The position numbers and the translations under genes were made by a program. The notes beneath the pieces are model-generated. The model was not told where the DNA came from. It saw nothing but the letters and a program-made list of their open reading frames with translations, and searched no databases. A stretch of 64,000 nt of DNA from NCBI RefSeq assembly GCF_001640805.2, contig NC_066850.1:3941549-4005548 (forward strand), written 5' to 3'. The stretch's first letter is position 1; each line of letters begins with the position of its first letter. The stretch comes from Lates calcarifer (lineage: Eukaryota > Chordata > Actinopteri > Centropomidae). This document shows, one piece after another, positions 1 to 10,688 of the stretch.

Positions 1-3000
1 AGAGAAAAGACGTCAGAGAGAGAGGGAATACGCCCACACTGAGTTCACTCTGAGTGTGTAAGAAATCCAAGAAGCCCTAATCATTCCTTGGGTTAAATGC
101 TGATGCACCATTAGAGGGATGAACACAAAAACCAACACACACTTTGAGGTGTGGAATGATGAACTACTGTCCTTTCCCTCTGCATGTTTTTCAAACTATA
201 AAAGACCAACTTTTTTCTCCACAGTGAATGAAACTGTACAGTAAACCTAAAACTGAACTGTAAACTGAAATTAGCCCTGAGGAGACAAGAAGAGTTAAAA
301 AGCTAGCTGCAGCTTAAGTGGAACTCCAATCTATATTTTAGGTGATGGCCTCATCTGAGCAACTTAAAATTAACAAGCTGGATGTACTGGCTGTTATGAG
401 AGTTGAAAACAGTGACCTCTGTATATGAACGGGGAGGGATACAGGGCTGCAAAAAAATATTTTTCATCATTTACTGATCTTTCAACTTGTTTTCATTAAT
501 AGTTTAGTTTATAAAATGTTAGAAAACAGTGAATAATGCCCAGTATTCAACTGTTCAGAGGGTGGTTTTTACTGTCGAACACTGAGCTGCAACAGGCTGC
601 ACACCTCCAACTTCTCAGCAAGGTGACCAACTTTACTGCACCCTGCTGCTGTGTGGAAAACTACTCCTGCCACGTGCAGCATGAAATCAGATCGGTTACT
701 CATGGCATGATGGAAAAAGGACAATTATTGACCAACATCTTTATTAAAACAATGCAAGTCTGCTGCATTACAAACAAATAAACCAGCCTAATACATGTAA
801 ACTACTTTATTTCTAACCACATAGCTGCCCCCCAGGACCTCTAGCTTTAACCTGTACTTGCTGTTACCACCAGCATGACTTAAATTTTACAGACTACAAC
901 TTTAAAAGACAACTCCAGTTCATTTCAACCTGCCTTATTTTCCATAAATGTTGCTATTGTGGCTGTATGGGTTGTGTTAACTTTGCCCTCACCACCTCTG
1001 TGGTAGTGATTCAGGGAAATTAGGACTGACACAAAACAGTGTGTTGCACTGTTGATGCAACCAGTGTGAGCCCCCAACTTTCCCAGTATTACAATGTCTT
1101 CAAAGAAAACTCAAAACCTGATTATAATGGTGGACTATTATGAGTAATTTATTATGAGACATTATGTTTGCCTGACGAAAAATAAACACTAGAATCTGGT
1201 TATGTTCCTGGACCCACTGTGAGCTGAAATTACAATGGTAGCTGAGAGAAAAAGTTGTGTTTCATAAAAAGAATGCAATACTCAGAGAGCAGTGTTATGC
1301 AATGCGATTAGGTACACCAGCTGCCTCAGATGTAGATCTTTTTACAGTAAGTGAGCATAGTGGCTGATCCAGGCAGCTACTTTCTGTGTTTAGTTTTGGT
1401 CAAAGTTTGAAATAATTCATTTAAAAATCATGTTCATCTTGAAAGCAGCAGGAGGTTTGTGCTGGTTGACCTGCTGTTTTACACAAGTCCTCAGTCCCTT
1501 GAATCCTTACAATGGAGGACGTGAAGGCAAAGTTAGCATAACCTATAAAGCTACAACAGCCAGACTTATAGGAAACATTGCATGCATTTCTACATTAAGT
1601 CCTTTCAATGTACAAACTATGGTTAGTCTCCTCGCAGTATGGAATGTTGTTTTCCTATATTACCAGAGAAGCCTTTACACAACCCATAAACTCATAACAT
1701 CTTGCTACAAGGGATCCTTTGTTTCACCTGACTAATCTCATTAGCTTTAACTAATGACAAACTGTATATAAGCCTTTATATAAGCATCTGTATTCATCTC
1801 TCTCTTCTCAATACAAAACTGAGAACATGATGAATGCACACTTATGCAGGTCCCTCTATAGGAATCACACACACTCAGCAGGCCATTGTTTTCTTGTACA
1901 ATGATGACATAAAGCACAGGTAAGTGGAGTAGAGTGCTAAGAAAAACAGGATAAATAGAATACACCATAACTCGAATGCAGGCCAGAGAGTGAAGAACTC
2001 CATTAGGTGCTAATGGATTGCTATGCTTCAGTGTTCCCTGTAGTACGATTGCACAGCCCAGAGATAGGATGGGAGATTGAGAGGCAGGAGAGAAATGGAT
2101 TACCAGAGAATGAGATGGTCGGGGTGTAGCATCAGGCGGCTACAAGAAATCAGAGGGAATAAAACACACAAAGCACCTGAGGTAATGTTAGAGGACAAAA
2201 CAACATAACCTAGAGGCACCACTACCCTTTCCCAATTACCAGCAGACAGCAATATGGGTTCATCCCCTCACAAAATGCCAAGTGGCTGCCATCTTAGGTG
2301 AAGCTAAGATGACATGTCCGCTTTTTACTCTTGAGCTCATGAAACGTTTACAGCTGTTTTACCTGCCTCGTGTGCACACGTGTTTGTCAGATCTTAAAAA
2401 ACGTTTAGAGTACTGCTGTGTCTGACAGAGAGAAAGCATAAAGGGAAAGCGAAATCAAAAGCACAATAAAAGAAGAGAAGAGGATAAATGAGCAAAAAAG
2501 AGAGCTGAAGCTGATCCAGAAGTGAAGAGGAGGGAATGGCGGGCAGAATCTGAAAGAGCAGCTCAGTGGCACGGAGAGAAAAAGGCAAACGGAGGAGCTC
2601 TGGAGGAATTTTCTTTAAAAGGAAAGGAAGGAGGGAAGAAAGAAATGAGGAAGCAAGGAAAGGGCAAACAGGAAGGAAGGTAGGTCTCATCTAGCAAGCT
2701 TCCTGACAATGTGACAATGAATTCAGCCCTTTTAGCTCAGGCACAGGCATTATGGGAGAGGACATAGCCTGAGGTATTCTCTTTCACACACACTCTCTCC
2801 CTGTCTCTCACTCTCTCTCTAATAGACATGCTGAAAGGGAAGGGGGGTGGGGGTGGGGGTGGTTGTGGTTCCATAGTCCATTACACACCATGGGACTGTC
2901 AACGTGCTGCAGCTCCACAGGACAAGCAGTTCCCCCCTCATTGGACAGCAGGTTAAGCAAGCTTGGAAATGTGTGTGAGTTGAGTGGGCTGACTCCTGAT

Positions 3001-4164
3001 AAGCAGCATCATGCAGTTTGTTTCACATCAGGCTGCTTCGCCTCTTTTCTCCCTGCCTCTGCATCAACCATTCATTCCCTAGGCCTACTTTTCCCATGTA
3101 TACAGGTAATCCATTACATCTTCAACCCTCTATTTACCTCTGTCATCAGTGGTAACAGAAGAATTTCACAGTAGCTCCATCTTTTTGATATGGGATGCTG
3201 CACCATGTGTGTGCGTCATAACTCTAGTCAGTATTTTCACAGAACTCAACAACTCATCAACTTTAACTGTCTTTAGGTGGTAGTCAAAAAAGATCTATTT
3301 AATTTTAATGGTTTGCTGAGCCTCATGCAGGAGTCCTTCAGGTGGTCGGACCTGGTCTTAAATCAGGGCGAGATTCTTACCATTCAAACCATGTACTGGT
3401 TGGCAAGTATACAAACACCTACTTTTATATGATATCTTCGAGAAGCTATCAGGCTTTGGCTACACAGGTACAAGTTCAGTGTACTGTAGGTTGTTTTTTG
3501 TCTTTTCATGGGATTTGCTGACAATAAGGAAAATACTCACTTACTGACTAGGGGCAAGGCTCCTAGGTATATTTTTTTCAGTTAAGCATGTGTGCGGTGT
3601 TATTTTATGTTACCATCATCTTAATTTATGTTAATACATTGCTATGATGATGTTGCTATTAAGTTCCTTGTAAACACTCTAGATTATGATGCATGCATGA
3701 TACAAACAACAAATGAATAAATAAAGAGAAAGGTTTGTAGAGTAACTGAGCCTGCATTGCTGCTTCATGGATGCTTCACCTTTGACATACAGTTATTGAA
3801 ACAATCAAAATCACTCCAAATACCAGATTACATAGTTATCTAAAGTCCATTCAACTATTTGTGCTGACTTCTAATGATCCCTAACTAAAAATGTAAGTAA
3901 CACTCTAATTTGAGCAGATACAACTGGGTATCATTTTATCTTTTAGGCTGAATTAGGCAAAACATTTCTGCTTCATGTAGTGAGCATGACACATCAGGGT
4001 TGTGGTGGACTGCTGATCTGTTAAGAGTCAAGTTGCACATAACAACCAAGAGCAATGCACAAAACCAGGCTCCTGCGAGACACATGGATATCACAAGATG
4101 TTTACAGTTAGACAAGTGCCAACATGTCGAGGATAGATTTTCATCTCAGCTACAAATGAGTTCT

Positions 4165-4290
4165 TTCATTCATTCATTATCTATACCGCTTATCGGTTAA
4201 GAGTTGTGGGGGGGCTGGAGCCTATCACAGCTGACACTGGGTGAGAGGCGGGTTACACCTTGGACAGATCGCCAGTCCTTCACCAGGCAC
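4165..4290. repeat. Dispersed teleost repeat (CATTCATTCATTATCTATAC type)
   Basis: Begins CATTCATTCATTATCTATAC and continues with GGGGCTGGAGCCTATCACAG, GAGAGGCGGGTTACACCTTG and CAGATCGCCAGTC. I recognise this as a very common element scattered through teleost genomes. Class not certain. Confidence 0.7.
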
Positions 4291-4773
4291 TGTTCGTATA
4301 CAATTCATTTTAGGAAAAGCACTGAAAATAAGAAACTGCAGAGAGAAGCAGCATCTCCACAACACAAAGTCACCACTGCAAGACACTGCAACTCATACTT
4401 TCTCCTCATTCTGTGGCTTTCTTGCTCTTACTGCTGCAAACAATCTCACCACCTACATGTTGCGTATAACCAGGAACTGAGTGCAACAAGTTCAGGGCTG
4501 TTCTCTGGGAACCAACAGGAGGGATTTTAGGTAAAGCAGAAAATCTCTCTCTCACCGGAATTAGAGGTAGGCTGTGGGGAAATCACACACAGTAAACAGC
4601 AACTCTGACCACTGGTGATAACATCTTACTGTGAGGCATAACATGCAACCCTGAGACACACTACTGACTCTCCACTGTAGCATTAGACTCTAAAATGTCT
4701 GTTTAGTGTGTTTAGCCATGTGTGTATTGACCAGAGAGATGTGAAAACTGTAATTTGGTCCATGCCTGGTGTT

Positions 4774-4800
4774 ATGTGTGTGTGTATATGTGTGTGTGCA
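4774..4800. repeat. TG/TA microsatellite at GRAMD4 exon 2 donor
   Basis: An interrupted TG run on the plus strand, read as CA in the GRAMD4 transcript, starting 8 nt after the donor. Confidence 0.9.
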
Positions 4801-4807
4801 CACTCAC

Positions 4808-4928
4808 GTAGGAAATGTTTCTCCAATAAGGCAATTTCCAGGTGACCCTTGACTTCATTGAGTCGGTCCGACTCCGACCTCTGGAACTCCTGGATGGCCG
4901 CAGCCATGGTGGGAGACCCTGAACCTGC
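4808..4928 (-). CDS. gramd4: GRAMD4 second coding exon
   Basis: 121 nt, phase 0 in and phase 1 out. It encodes AGSGSPTMAAAIQEFQRSES, then DRLNEVKGHLEIALLEKHFL, the start of the N-terminal coiled coil. The acceptor (GCATGCACAG) sits just after a UG repeat and the donor GTGAGT is followed by a CA-rich repeat. The internal ATG has a strong start context (CCCACCATGG), so it could serve as an alternative start. Confidence 0.92.
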
Positions 4929-7900
4929 CTGTGCATGCACGCACACACACACACACACACACGCATTCATGTATACAGCACATGCACAGGTATACATACA
5001 CAGGTCCGTGCACACACACACACACAAACAAACATTTGCATTCACAAACAGAGAAAAACACGTTTGGTTTTAGAATTACAAGTACTTGACAACAACATAC
5101 AAAAGAACACAAGCAGGAATATCCCATATGATCTAACACACAGATGAGCATGGTGCCATGACTCACGGTAATGTTTCCTCTCCCGGTTTAAGTCCAGCTG
5201 GAATGAGAGGAGGAGGAGGAAAGCGAAAAAGAGGCTATTCCCCCTCTTCTGACTACAGCAACACTGATGACTCACACACCTCTGACTAAGGGCTTTAACC
5301 CTGACACACTCACAAACCCACACAACTAGCAACACAATGTGTGTGTAGGTGAAACGAGTGAATGGCGGTGATTGAGAGATGACGACCGTGTGTGAGAGAG
5401 GAGAGGAATGAGGGAAGAGAGCGTGAGGAATTAGGGGCGAGTGAATGATGGAGAGAGAGGAGAGGAGAGACGTGCTGTCTCTAGCAGGAGGATGAACACT
5501 GCAGGTTGAGCATCAGCGCTCGACTACAGCAAGGGTCCTTTAAGAGACTAATACCACACACACACACACGCTGCAGCAGCTTCTCCCTGACAGCAACCAG
5601 CATGGTTTGTGTGTGTCTGCGTTAGGCACACTGCAATGTCTTTAGCTGCTCTGCAAAAGAGAGAGTGCAGAAGAGAGACAGAGGAGAGAGAGAGAGAAAG
5701 AGAGGGAGAGAGAGCACAAAACTGACAGTGACCTGAAAAAAATGCGCTCTGGGAGAGAACCAGAACCTAACAAGACAGGCGGGTGGGGAGACACACAGAC
5801 ACAGAGATGGAGAGAGTGTCCCTGAATAAAGAAGCACTTCAAAGAAAACAAAAGAGAGCCTCTTCTGGAAGTATGTCATGGAGAAGAAAAAAGGGATGCT
5901 GACTGAGGTTGTGAGAATCAAATAAAGACAGGACAGAGAGAGAGAGAAAGCAAAAGAGCCAGAAGAGACAAAGACGAGGGGGACGTGGAGGAGAGGAAAG
6001 GAGCGGACGGTGGGAGTGAAAAGAAGCTTTGCTGCATTAGGAGCCATCAGCCACAAAGCTCTTTGGTTTTTGGATCTCGACAGCTTTTGTTTCTTCAAAA
6101 TGTCAAACCGGTAATGGTTTTGGTCAAATATGTGGGAACACTTCCATGTGTCTGATGCAGTCATCAACTGTCAGTCAGAGCCTCATGGTCATCAGAAGTA
6201 GGTCAAGCCCTGACGTCACCCCGGACGATTATCGGCTGATTAATTATTGTGTTCCCCCCCTCTCCCTCTTTCACGACCGTGCCTGATGTAAGAAGACGAA
6301 TCTCACTGTGTCATGCTGCTGTAAAGCCCCATCATATTTTATCACTGTATGCTGCATTTTTAACAAAGAACACTGACCATAAAATGTCTTCTTAAAGCAG
6401 TGCTGTGAGATTAATAGCTGCCGCACTGTGTTTCACACCCACTATCAGCCTTCAGTCATTTTGCATTGTAGGTGCACGTAGGGCTACTGATCAGAATTCA
6501 TTCTGAACATAAGAGTAATCTTCCCTGTCTGCTGTAGAACAGAGGTGAACAGATGTTGCCAAACACATTTTCTATGTTGAAAATTGCAAATAAGCCACAG
6601 TCCACGACTCCAGGCGACCTGTGATAAATCGCCTCCCACAAGAAAACAAGACAAAATATCAGATACATATTCATGTGTAATCGACCAATCAGGCACTGAG
6701 CCTGTGTTTGCTAGACTCTCCCCTAGGAAGCAGTTCTTTCTCCCTCTCCCTCCTCTCTCTGGTTTGTCTGAAAGATCCTCCTCAGCTGGTGAAGTTTGGA
6801 GGGTGCTGTGTTCAGGGTTCAGACTCCAGCTATTCTCACAGTGTTTCCAGCTCTCTTGTCTTCACAGCTCTGCACCTCTATTCTTTGGATCAGCAATTTC
6901 CTGCTCTGGCTCTATTTGAAGCTTTCATCCTGTTGCTGTTCTTGTCTGCTTCTCTTCACTGAGCTTGATGAAGCTGTACTCTGTGTGCTCAGATTTTTTT
7001 AAGGATTGTAATTTTGGGTCACAGTTTATGTTGGCTGGTTTGCAATTCTACATTTCTTTGCACTTTTACAAACAGAAAAAACTCAACCCCATACTCAGCC
7101 TCTAGAAGGACATTTCCCATGGATTATATGATTTGCCTCAGTATACAACCAACACAGAAATGGCTGCTTTATCCTGGAGAGCAGCTACAGGGACATCAAA
7201 CACTGCTTCTTCTCTGTTGTGATAAGTTTTTTAAGCCTGCATCCCTCTCATGAGGTTCAGTGTGAGTCTAACAGTAGGAGGTGTAATACCCAAGGTGTGA
7301 TTTCAAGGCCTTGTTCTGCTCATAAACACAAATATCACAGGAGACCTTCTCCAAGTGTGGCAGATTGTTGTTGTCCAGCAGGCTGCTGGTGGTGCTGATC
7401 AGTGATGTCCATTAATTAACAACTAACAGATATCTGGTCTGTCACAGACAGACACAGTGGACACTAACAGACAGCATAGGTATACCAGTACTTGTTTATG
7501 TGTGTAGCTGAGGGCATTGGCAAAGTTAAAAAAAAAAAAAAGAATGATATGTAATGTAAATATCAGGCATCTATGGACCCTCACGCTGCATTACTATGTT
7601 GACAAATCACTAAGAGATATAAAACAAGCCAGCAGAGGTAATGATAAATCCTCTGCTGATGGTAGCAAATGACAGTAGAACAGATAATATGGTTATACTC
7701 AACCTGACAGATATGAAATTATTTGGAACTGTCTGTTCTACTTTCACTTTTTTCCCCCACCATTGAAACCATACACCTCCTCCCTACCCAACCTGATTTC
7801 CTGTTAACCCTGTGATTTTTTGACTTATTAAAATAACCGTAACGTCCGAAAACTGTCTGAGAAGAACTCGATCTTGTTGCTGACAGTGGATCAGGAGTAC

Positions 7901-10688
7901 AGTTTTGTCACATCTGCACACTCACAAAAATGTGAATTGCTTTAATTTAAAATGACACAGACAAAAAATTTCAGCCTACTGCTGCTCAGACCAGACACGC
8001 GACTCTTACCACACAGACACCACAGTGACTTAGGCAGCAGGCTTCTTGGTAAAGACAACCACAGTCCTGTAGAACGGCATCAGCAATGCAGATGCAATCT
8101 GCAGCTCTTCGCAAACTTAAACCCACATCTCCTGCTTGACTGCAGCTCACATTACAACAGAGAGATTACAGTTATGAATTGTAATCCCAACAGATTACCA
8201 TGGTGGACTGTTTTTGGATTTTTCTGCCATTGTACAGTTCATCTTTAGGCCTTACTATGAAACTGAAAGAGAGAAGAGGGTATGATTACAGCCTCAAGCA
8301 TTCATGACCCACCGATGATTATTCTGCAAGGAAGGGCAGGCTGAAGAACTGTTCAGCACAGACTTTTAGTTGAGTGGCCTCTAATTATACTTTCAAGTAC
8401 AGTACGTTGGATCTTTTTAATATTTTTATTTATTATTCTAATCTCTCTCTCTGTCTGTCACTTTTTATTTGAGCATTTCAAACCTTACTTCAGATGTATT
8501 TTAGTTAATGGATACAGTGGCTGAATGTGACAGATGATATTGAGGAAGCCACCTGATCTAGCAGGAAAAGCAAGGAAAGGCCAGTGAGGGCGTATGCAGT
8601 CGCCTGTGCAATGACTGAACACCATCTGCCTGATGACATTCAGCCTGTTTAGTATGGATAACACAGGCTAGTTTGTCATAAAGTCTCAGTTCATGTATTC
8701 TGCAGCCCGAGGGCACAGTCTGTCCTCTTTTCAACAGATGAGGTAATGAAGGTGAGGTCTGGACCCAGGTCATGTGGTCTGATCGTGGAGACTGGAGATA
8801 CAGACATCATAGCAGTATGGGTGGGCCCCAGTGTGTCAGTAGGGACCTATAAAGGGCACTACACAGGGAAGATGAGATTTCCACCAAGCAGCAAGAGCTC
8901 TTAGATATTGAATGCAACAGCATGCTTTGTGGGAGAAAGTGTGTGAGTGTAGGTCTCATGTGTGTATGTGAGTGTGTGTGTTAGTGTGTGTACCAGCAGG
9001 GATAAGAGCTAGCTTGGTCTATTTTGGGGGCTTCGGAGTGTGAGTCATCAGTGCCGTGATGTGGGCGATGCCTTTCCAGTGGGCTGGTTATCACGCAAGC
9101 AAACACTAGTGCACATACAGACTTACAAACAGCAGCTCAGACACCCCTTCTAAACTCAAGTGCATACATGCAAATAGAGACACATGTTGCACAGTTTAAC
9201 TTTTTCTTATGTGAGTGCAGTGAGGCCTGTTATGGTTTAATGGTGTATTTCTCTAAGTACCACTCATTTACCACCAGGCCTCAGGCAGTTTTCACTGGGA
9301 TGCAGGAAAACCCACAGACACACTCAAAAGTTACATCAGCCACCTATCTGGGGAGAAACAACGAAACAAAGGAGGTAGAAATGAAAGGAGACAGATCCCT
9401 GGAGCCCTCATTCAGGAAATGATACAATAAAGTGACTAATCCAGTATTTTTTTCCCAGGTATCCTCCTTTCAGTGCATGTGCACGATGATGACGACAATT
9501 CTGCCGTTTCTAGTCACCCACAAGGACGAGAGAGAGAGCTGCAGATTCCATGAAATATGAACAGCATCTAGCGTGGGAGGAGGAAATATCAAAAACATGA
9601 TCTGGATTTTTTCGTCACAGTGGGTGAACCATTTCCTCTCCGTCTCCTCCCCCTCTAGACATCTCAGAGTCCAGTCGTCCGAGGCTAAATTCCTGTCCTC
9701 TGGCCTCTTTCATCACTTTCCCTGCTTTAATCTGTTCTCTCCTATCATTTTTCATTCCCTTCCTCCTACCCAATATCTGTTCATCTCACCACTGCTTTCA
9801 CTGTTTCTGCTCTTGTCTGCTGCTGATATTCTGTGTCCACCGCGGGAAAATCTTTATCGCTGTCATCTCCTCCATTTTTCTTCTTCATAACAACCCCTCC
9901 ATCCATCATTCTCCTCTTGATTTCAGAAGCACAAAGTATAAACAGAGAAAATTGGGCTTAGATAAAAAACAAAAATCATATTTTCGCTATAAACATTCAT
10001 TAATCTTGTTAAGGATGCTAAAACAACATCAGAGAGGTGAAACAGAGGCTACTGCACATTCTCCCACCCCGTTTTTTGTGTTATTCAGGAAATGATGCTA
10101 GAGAGTCACGCTGAGGTCAGAGCATCTTTTTCAGACGGAATAATTCATGAGCACCATAAAAAATGCCGCCATGTGTACCTGTCCTAGCCAGTTGAGGCTA
10201 AATGTGTACATATACGACAAAAGCAAGATAACCGTTTATTCAGTGAGGATGATAACTACAGAGAAACAGAAAGAAAGAGGAGAAAGGGAAGGATAGATAA
10301 AATGAAAGTGAGAAAGATTGAAAAAGCAAAAGAAAGAAGAGGAAATGAAACAAACCACTTTCTGCCTCCTTCCTGAAACGTGACCAACTGCAAATGTGGC
10401 TACTGGTCAGAAAAGCCCCGCCCAAACACACACACACACATCTACACTCATATGAATGCATGGCGAGTGCTCACAGGGTCCCGCAGGAGGTCCTCCGTGT
10501 CTCGCAGAGCTGCCTTCGGCTTTAGCTGCATGTCATCGCTACATTCGTTGTCGGAGGCTGGCGGCGACTCGGCTAGATCCGGGAAGTCGTCTCTCGTCCT
10601 GGGGCCTCGGAAGCGGATCTTGTCCAGGCGCTTTAGCATGGTCAACACCGCACACCTGGGCTTTACCTTAACATGGCGGACGGCAACC
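4808..10688 (-). CDS. gramd4: GRAMD4, 5' part (partial gene, 3' end outside window)
   Basis: GRAMD4 is a GRAM-domain protein with an N-terminal coiled coil and membrane segments. It has been described as death-inducing and mitochondrial or endomembrane-associated. Seen here: two coding exons, 10475-10639 and 4808-4928, giving 95 residues. They start MLKRLDKIRFRGP...RDDFPDLAESP and include the coiled-coil start LNEVKGHLEIALLEKHFL, closely matching vertebrate GRAMD4 from memory. Phases join exactly (0, then 1 out). The coiled coil, membrane and GRAM parts must lie left of position 1, as no matching exon was found in 1-4807. A non-coding exon probably lies near 18.1-18.6 kb. Confidence 0.9.
4941..4963. 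repeat. CA microsatellite at GRAMD4 exon 2 acceptor
   Basis: A CA run on the plus strand, read as UG in the transcript, about 13-33 nt before coding exon 2. Confidence 0.9.
5165..5195 (-). other. Candidate 31-nt alternative exon of GRAMD4
   Basis: A 31-nt block sits between a strong acceptor (CCTCCTCCTCTCATTCCAG) and a strong donor (CC|GTGAGT), 240 bases upstream of GRAMD4 coding exon 2. Inserted between the two coding exons it would shift the frame. As part of an alternative 5' UTR it would lead to the ATG inside coding exon 2. It may be chance. Confidence 0.3.
10475..10688 (-). CDS. gramd4: GRAMD4 first coding exon (49 nt 5' UTR + 165 nt coding)
   Basis: Acceptor CCTTTTTGTCCCTGCAG ends at 10689. 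Coding starts at ATG 10637-10639 (context TTGACCATG) and runs 55 codons, MLKRLDKIRF...DTEDLLRDP, to a GTGAGC donor in phase 0. Residues D-D-F-.-D-L-A-E-S-P and S-D-.-E-C-.-D match the GRAMD4 N-terminus. The acceptor just upstream of the ATG shows that at least one non-coding exon precedes it. Confidence 0.92.
10663..10674 (-). promoter_or_regulatory. Short upstream ORF in the GRAMD4 5' UTR
   Basis: An ATG with a G at -3 opens a three-codon ORF (Met-Leu-Arg, stop TAA) that ends 23 bases before the GRAMD4 start codon. A minimal uORF of this kind could lower translation or allow reinitiation; this is inference. Confidence 0.5.

Larger units (their letters stand above)
1..4807 (-). other. GRAMD4 intron (after coding exon 2)
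   Basis: No exon was recognised. The stretch contains a purine-rich region (about 2400-2690), short CA/CT tracts and one copy of a common teleost dispersed repeat near 4165-4290. The next GRAMD4 exon, expected to start in phase 1 with coiled-coil sequence, was looked for and not seen. Confidence 0.7.
4929..10474 (-). other. GRAMD4 intron between the two coding exons
   Basis: Non-coding apart from the candidate 31-nt exon at 5165-5195. It has a UG repeat at the acceptor end, a further CA tract at 5011-5028, and purine-rich simple sequence at 5380-6010. The 181-codon open frame at 5622-6167 lies in that simple sequence and is not credible as a gene. Confidence 0.65.

Noticed and set aside
1..4800. 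Search for the next GRAMD4 exon (coiled-coil continuation)
   Set aside because: No minus-strand match to the expected Glu/Leu/Arg-rich coiled coil in phase 1; the exon is probably beyond the left edge.
5622..6167. 181-codon minus-strand open frame
   Set aside because: The composition is that of GA/CT simple sequence (Leu/Ser/Phe-rich translation), not a gene.
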